Below are positions 61,741 to 64,000 of a stretch of 64,000 nucleotides of DNA, one piece after another. Within the stretch, counting starts at the first letter, position 1, and every line of letters starts with the position of its first letter. A model generated the notes under the pieces. It worked only from the letters and a program-made list of their open reading frames with translations, did no database searches and was not told the origin of the DNA. The stretch is from an uncultured Candidatus Actinomarina sp. (GTDB lineage: Bacteria > Actinomycetota > Acidimicrobiia > Actinomarinales > Actinomarinaceae): contig CABYLQ010000001.1 of assembly GCA_902519845.1 (NCBI GenBank), forward strand, positions 281,808-345,807, in the 5' to 3' direction. A program made the translations under genes and the position numbers.

Positions 61741-62559
61741 ATGAACACAATTCTAAAACCAGATGAAATAATTGAACTCAAATTAATTGAAAAAGTTGAA
61801 ATAACTCATGATACAAATCGTTATCGATTTGGATTCCCAAATGAAGATGATATTTTAGGACTCCCTACTGGTAAACATATTTCACTTATGTTTGAGGATG
61901 AAAATGGTGAACCAGTATCAAAATCATACACGCCAGTATCTTCAGATGTTGACAAAGGGTTTGTTGATTTTGTGATTAAAGTTTACAGATCAAATGTACA
62001 CCCTGACTTTCCCGAAGGTGGTGTAATGTCTCAAAAGATTGATACCCTTGAGATAGGTGATAGCTTCTCATTTCGAGGTCCTAATGGAAGACTTGAATAT
62101 ATGGGGGATGGGGTATTTAATATTAAACAACTCAAGTCACAGGGTGGTGAAATCATTGAAAAAAAAGTTAAGAATGTCGGAATGATTGCAGGAGGAACTG
62201 GAATAACACCTATGATTCAAATTATTCGAGCTGTTTTAAGAAATGAAAATGATCCAACAAAATTGAGTCTATTGTTTGCTAATAAAGAAGAGAAAGACAT
62301 TATTTTAAGAGACAAATTAGAAAATCCAGATAGAGACTTTTCAGATCGATTTGAGGTTCACTATACATTAGATAAAGCAGAAGATGGATGGTTAGGATTT
62401 ACAGGTTTCATTAATGAGGAAATGATTAAAAATACTATGCCTGAACCTAGTGAGGAGACATTAATACTATTATGCGGACCACCAAAGATGAACTCTGAAG
62501 CAGTTAAGCCAGCGCTTGAGTCAATTGGCTATTCACCAGATTCAATCTTTAACTTCTAG
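61741..62559 (+). CDS. NADH-cytochrome b5 reductase-like FAD oxidoreductase
   Basis: The 272-residue protein is a ferredoxin-NADP+ reductase-fold flavoenzyme of the cytochrome-b5-reductase type. An FAD-binding barrel (TNRYRFGFP, then KSYTPVSS with the R-x-Y-T-x-x-S motif replaced by K-S-Y-T, and GPNGRLEY) is followed by an NAD domain (AGGTGITPMIQIIRAVL and CGPPKMNSEAV). It passes electrons from NAD(P)H to an unknown carrier; no cytochrome b5 is in the window. It is monocistronic, with no recognisable promoter in the preceding 124-base spacer. Confidence 0.9.
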   Translation: MNTILKPDEIIELKLIEKVEITHDTNRYRFGFPNEDDILGLPTGKHISLMFEDENGEPVSKSYTPVSSDVDKGFVDFVIKVYRSNVHPDFPEGGVMSQKIDTLEIGDSFSFRGPNGRLEYMGDGVFNIKQLKSQGGEIIEKKVKNVGMIAGGTGITPMIQIIRAVLRNENDPTKLSLLFANKEEKDIILRDKLENPDRDFSDRFEVHYTLDKAEDGWLGFTGFINEEMIKNTMPEPSEETLILLCGPPKMNSEAVKPALESIGYSPDSIFNF

Positions 62560-62567
62560 TTCATAAT

Positions 62568-62975
62568 TTATTTATCAATAATTCCAATTGGTTCAATGGG
62601 TGCGGAAGCTAGTTGTTGATAAAGATTTTCCTGATATTCCAGGCTATTCCAATTTTCTGTAAAAACATCTCCCATGTCACAATAAAAAAATAATGAATTT
62701 AGATATTTCTCCACATTTTCTGGAGATCCACCAACATATCTGTACTTGTAATATTCATATTCAATAAAGAATGCAAGGGGCAAACTATCATTTTCGTGGT
62801 ACTCCCGCTCTTCCTCAAGCAATGAACATTGGCTATCTAGATCTCTATCTATATCTTCAAAATTGCTTATTTCTGTAAATAATGCATCACCATTAAGAGT
62901 TAATTCCTCCTCATATGGATTTGATGAACAAAATATGAAAAGAATTAATAAAAAAGAAAAGTACTTAAATCTCAT
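62568..62975 (-). CDS. Putative small secreted or lipid-anchored protein
   Basis: The 135-residue protein starts with a signal-like stretch (MRFKYFSFLLILFIFC) whose Cys16 could be a lipidation site, although Phe at the -1 position is not consensus. The mature part is acidic and has three further Cys residues. I recognise no family. It stands alone between the flavoprotein and the PAF-acetylhydrolase-like gene. Confidence 0.6.
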   Translation of the reverse strand: MRFKYFSFLLILFIFCSSNPYEEELTLNGDALFTEISNFEDIDRDLDSQCSLLEEEREYHENDSLPLAFFIEYEYYKYRYVGGSPENVEKYLNSLFFYCDMGDVFTENWNSLEYQENLYQQLASAPIEPIGIIDK

Positions 62976-63042
62976 AGAAACATATTATTTATTTTCTAAT
63001 TCTATTTGAATCTTTTAGGTATATCGATTTTTGGCAGTTTTG

Positions 63043-64000
63043 TTATTTTTGGATTTTTATCAAATAATCCGATTCTCTCAACAAATTTCCACCCAAAGCC
63101 CTCGTGTTAAAGTAATTATTAGTTGCAAGGGATGTGTTGTAATCAATTGAGCCTTTTAAAAATGTATATTTTGTTAAAGGGCTAATTGACCCAAATGCAA
63201 GAAAATCATAATGTCTTGATGCTTTCAGATAATATCCAAAAGTCTGTTTATCAGATTCAACATAATTTCTATAAACCTCAATTTCAGTCAGTGAATCTGA
63301 ATCCGTATAACCTGAGTACCAATCTTCACTGTAAATAAAATATGTATCTGAATTCAATTCAATTTTATTAAGTTCTTTTACAACTGGAACAAAATAAGGA
63401 TCTTGAAGTATTAATTTATTGCATTCATTACTCATACAGTAGAGGAGCGCGGAACCTCCTCCGGTAGAATGTCCTAAAATTGAAATGTCATCGAAGTTCG
63501 TATGCTCCATTATTAAAGTTTGAATATTTTCTGAATAATTTTGACCATTTTTTAAAAACTTAATTGTGTCGTCTATGTCTATTGCCATTTCTTTCATCAC
63601 TCCAAAAACATTAGATGACGCGTCTGTTGAGCCAGTATTGTAAATAGACCCACTAGGAAGATCAGTAAACATAGCCAATCCTGTATGATCAATTGCTATA
63701 ACAACATAGCCTTCAGAGGCAATATGAATGAGTTGATCAGTAGCAAAAATTTTTTCACCTGCCCATCCATGAGAATACACAACCACAGGAGCTTTAAAAT
63801 TTGAAAACTCTAAGTCAGTTCCAACTTCAATATGGGAAAGCTTAAGATGATTAAACAAAAATTCTGGAATATTTATCTGCCATGTACGGTTTAAATATTG
63901 TATGACTGATACACCCCAGTTTTCGCTTTTATATCTAACAATCTGATTTAGCTTAGTCTCCTCATTTGATGGGTAATAAATATCAATCATAAGCTCCCTA
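63043..64000 (-). CDS. PAF-acetylhydrolase-like alpha/beta hydrolase (5' end outside window)
   Basis: At least 315 residues are visible. The fold pattern matches platelet-activating-factor acetylhydrolase-like esterases: YYPSNEE at the visible start, VVVYSHGWAGEKIFATD (oxyanion region), DHTGLAMF, and the nucleophile elbow ILGHSTGGGSALLY. A late SRHYDFLAFG holds the His. An ATG lies at 63990, but the frame stays open to the window edge, and the residues upstream (Arg-Glu-Leu) fit the family's N-terminal R-x-L strand before YYP, so the real start is probably beyond 64000. Confidence 0.78.
   Translation of the reverse strand, partial: RELMIDIYYPSNEETKLNQIVRYKSENWGVSVIQYLNRTWQINIPEFLFNHLKLSHIEVGTDLEFSNFKAPVVVYSHGWAGEKIFATDQLIHIASEGYVVIAIDHTGLAMFTDLPSGSIYNTGSTDASSNVFGVMKEMAIDIDDTIKFLKNGQNYSENIQTLIMEHTNFDDISILGHSTGGGSALLYCMSNECNKLILQDPYFVPVVKELNKIELNSDTYFIYSEDWYSGYTDSDSLTEIEVYRNYVESDKQTFGYYLKASRHYDFLAFGSISPLTKYTFLKGSIDYNTSLATNNYFNTRALGGNLLRESDYLIKIQK

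Noticed and set aside
61638..63042. Shared 14-mer TTTTGGCAGTTTTG at 61638 and 63029, with a tandem 9-base repeat at 61638-61655
   Set aside because: It is T-rich and low in complexity, occurs only twice, and is not placed like a repeat element or recognition site. It may be coincidence.

Overview
The window is a compact, AT-rich stretch of bacterial chromosome, almost wholly coding and without rRNA, CRISPR arrays, insertion sequences or phage genes. Several features point to an actinobacterium: a WhiB-type protein, a UPF0182 protein next to a PDZ/Lon-type protease, a DUF2342-like protein, an AhpE-type peroxiredoxin, and the order rplM-rpsI-glmM-glmS-alr-tsaE-tsaB-rimI-tsaD-groES-groEL. The strong A+T bias, very short spacers and overlapping convergent genes suggest a genome-streamlined, probably marine lineage (Actinomarinales/Acidimicrobiia-like). 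The placement is inference.

Layout. 1-10.6 kb: truA, two ribosomal protein genes, cell-wall amino-sugar and alanine genes, t6A-modification genes and the GroES/GroEL chaperonin, with a glmS ribozyme in front of glmS. 10.7-19.0 kb: a complete shikimate-to-prephenate/phenylpyruvate block (aroH, then aroF-tyrA-aroA-aroE-aroC-aroK-aroB-aroQ-pheA), preceded by a Tyr/Phe-codon leader peptide and an intrinsic terminator that look like a transcription attenuator. 19-28 kb: small, often oppositely oriented genes, including an S51-like/CysRS-tail fusion, an ECF-type ATPase and T-component beside a Fur regulator, and a membrane thioredoxin whose active site reads UGA-x-x-Cys with a bSECIS-like hairpin downstream (candidate selenoprotein). 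28-39.4 kb: trpS, a UvrD/PcrA helicase, a TCA block (sucC-sucD-icd-mdh), HU, and succinate dehydrogenase on the other strand. 39.4-49.5 kb: whiB, peroxiredoxin, a degenerate zincin, an HtrA protease and a branched-chain-amino-acid-type ABC transporter operon with an acyl-CoA synthetase inside it. 49.5-64 kb: Lon-like PDZ protease, UPF0182 protein, initiator tRNA, Mrp ATPase, uppP, plsY, a translin-like protein, a GMC oxidoreductase, hydrolases and a cytochrome-b5-reductase-like flavoprotein.

Regulation. At least a dozen genes have a TANNNT -10 hexamer ending 5-7 bases before the start codon, so their mRNAs are probably leaderless. Genes inside operons instead use Shine-Dalgarno sites or overlapping stop/start codons. 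The strongest leads are the UxxC thioredoxin with its hairpin, the glmS ribozyme, the aromatic attenuator and a few small or degenerate proteins.
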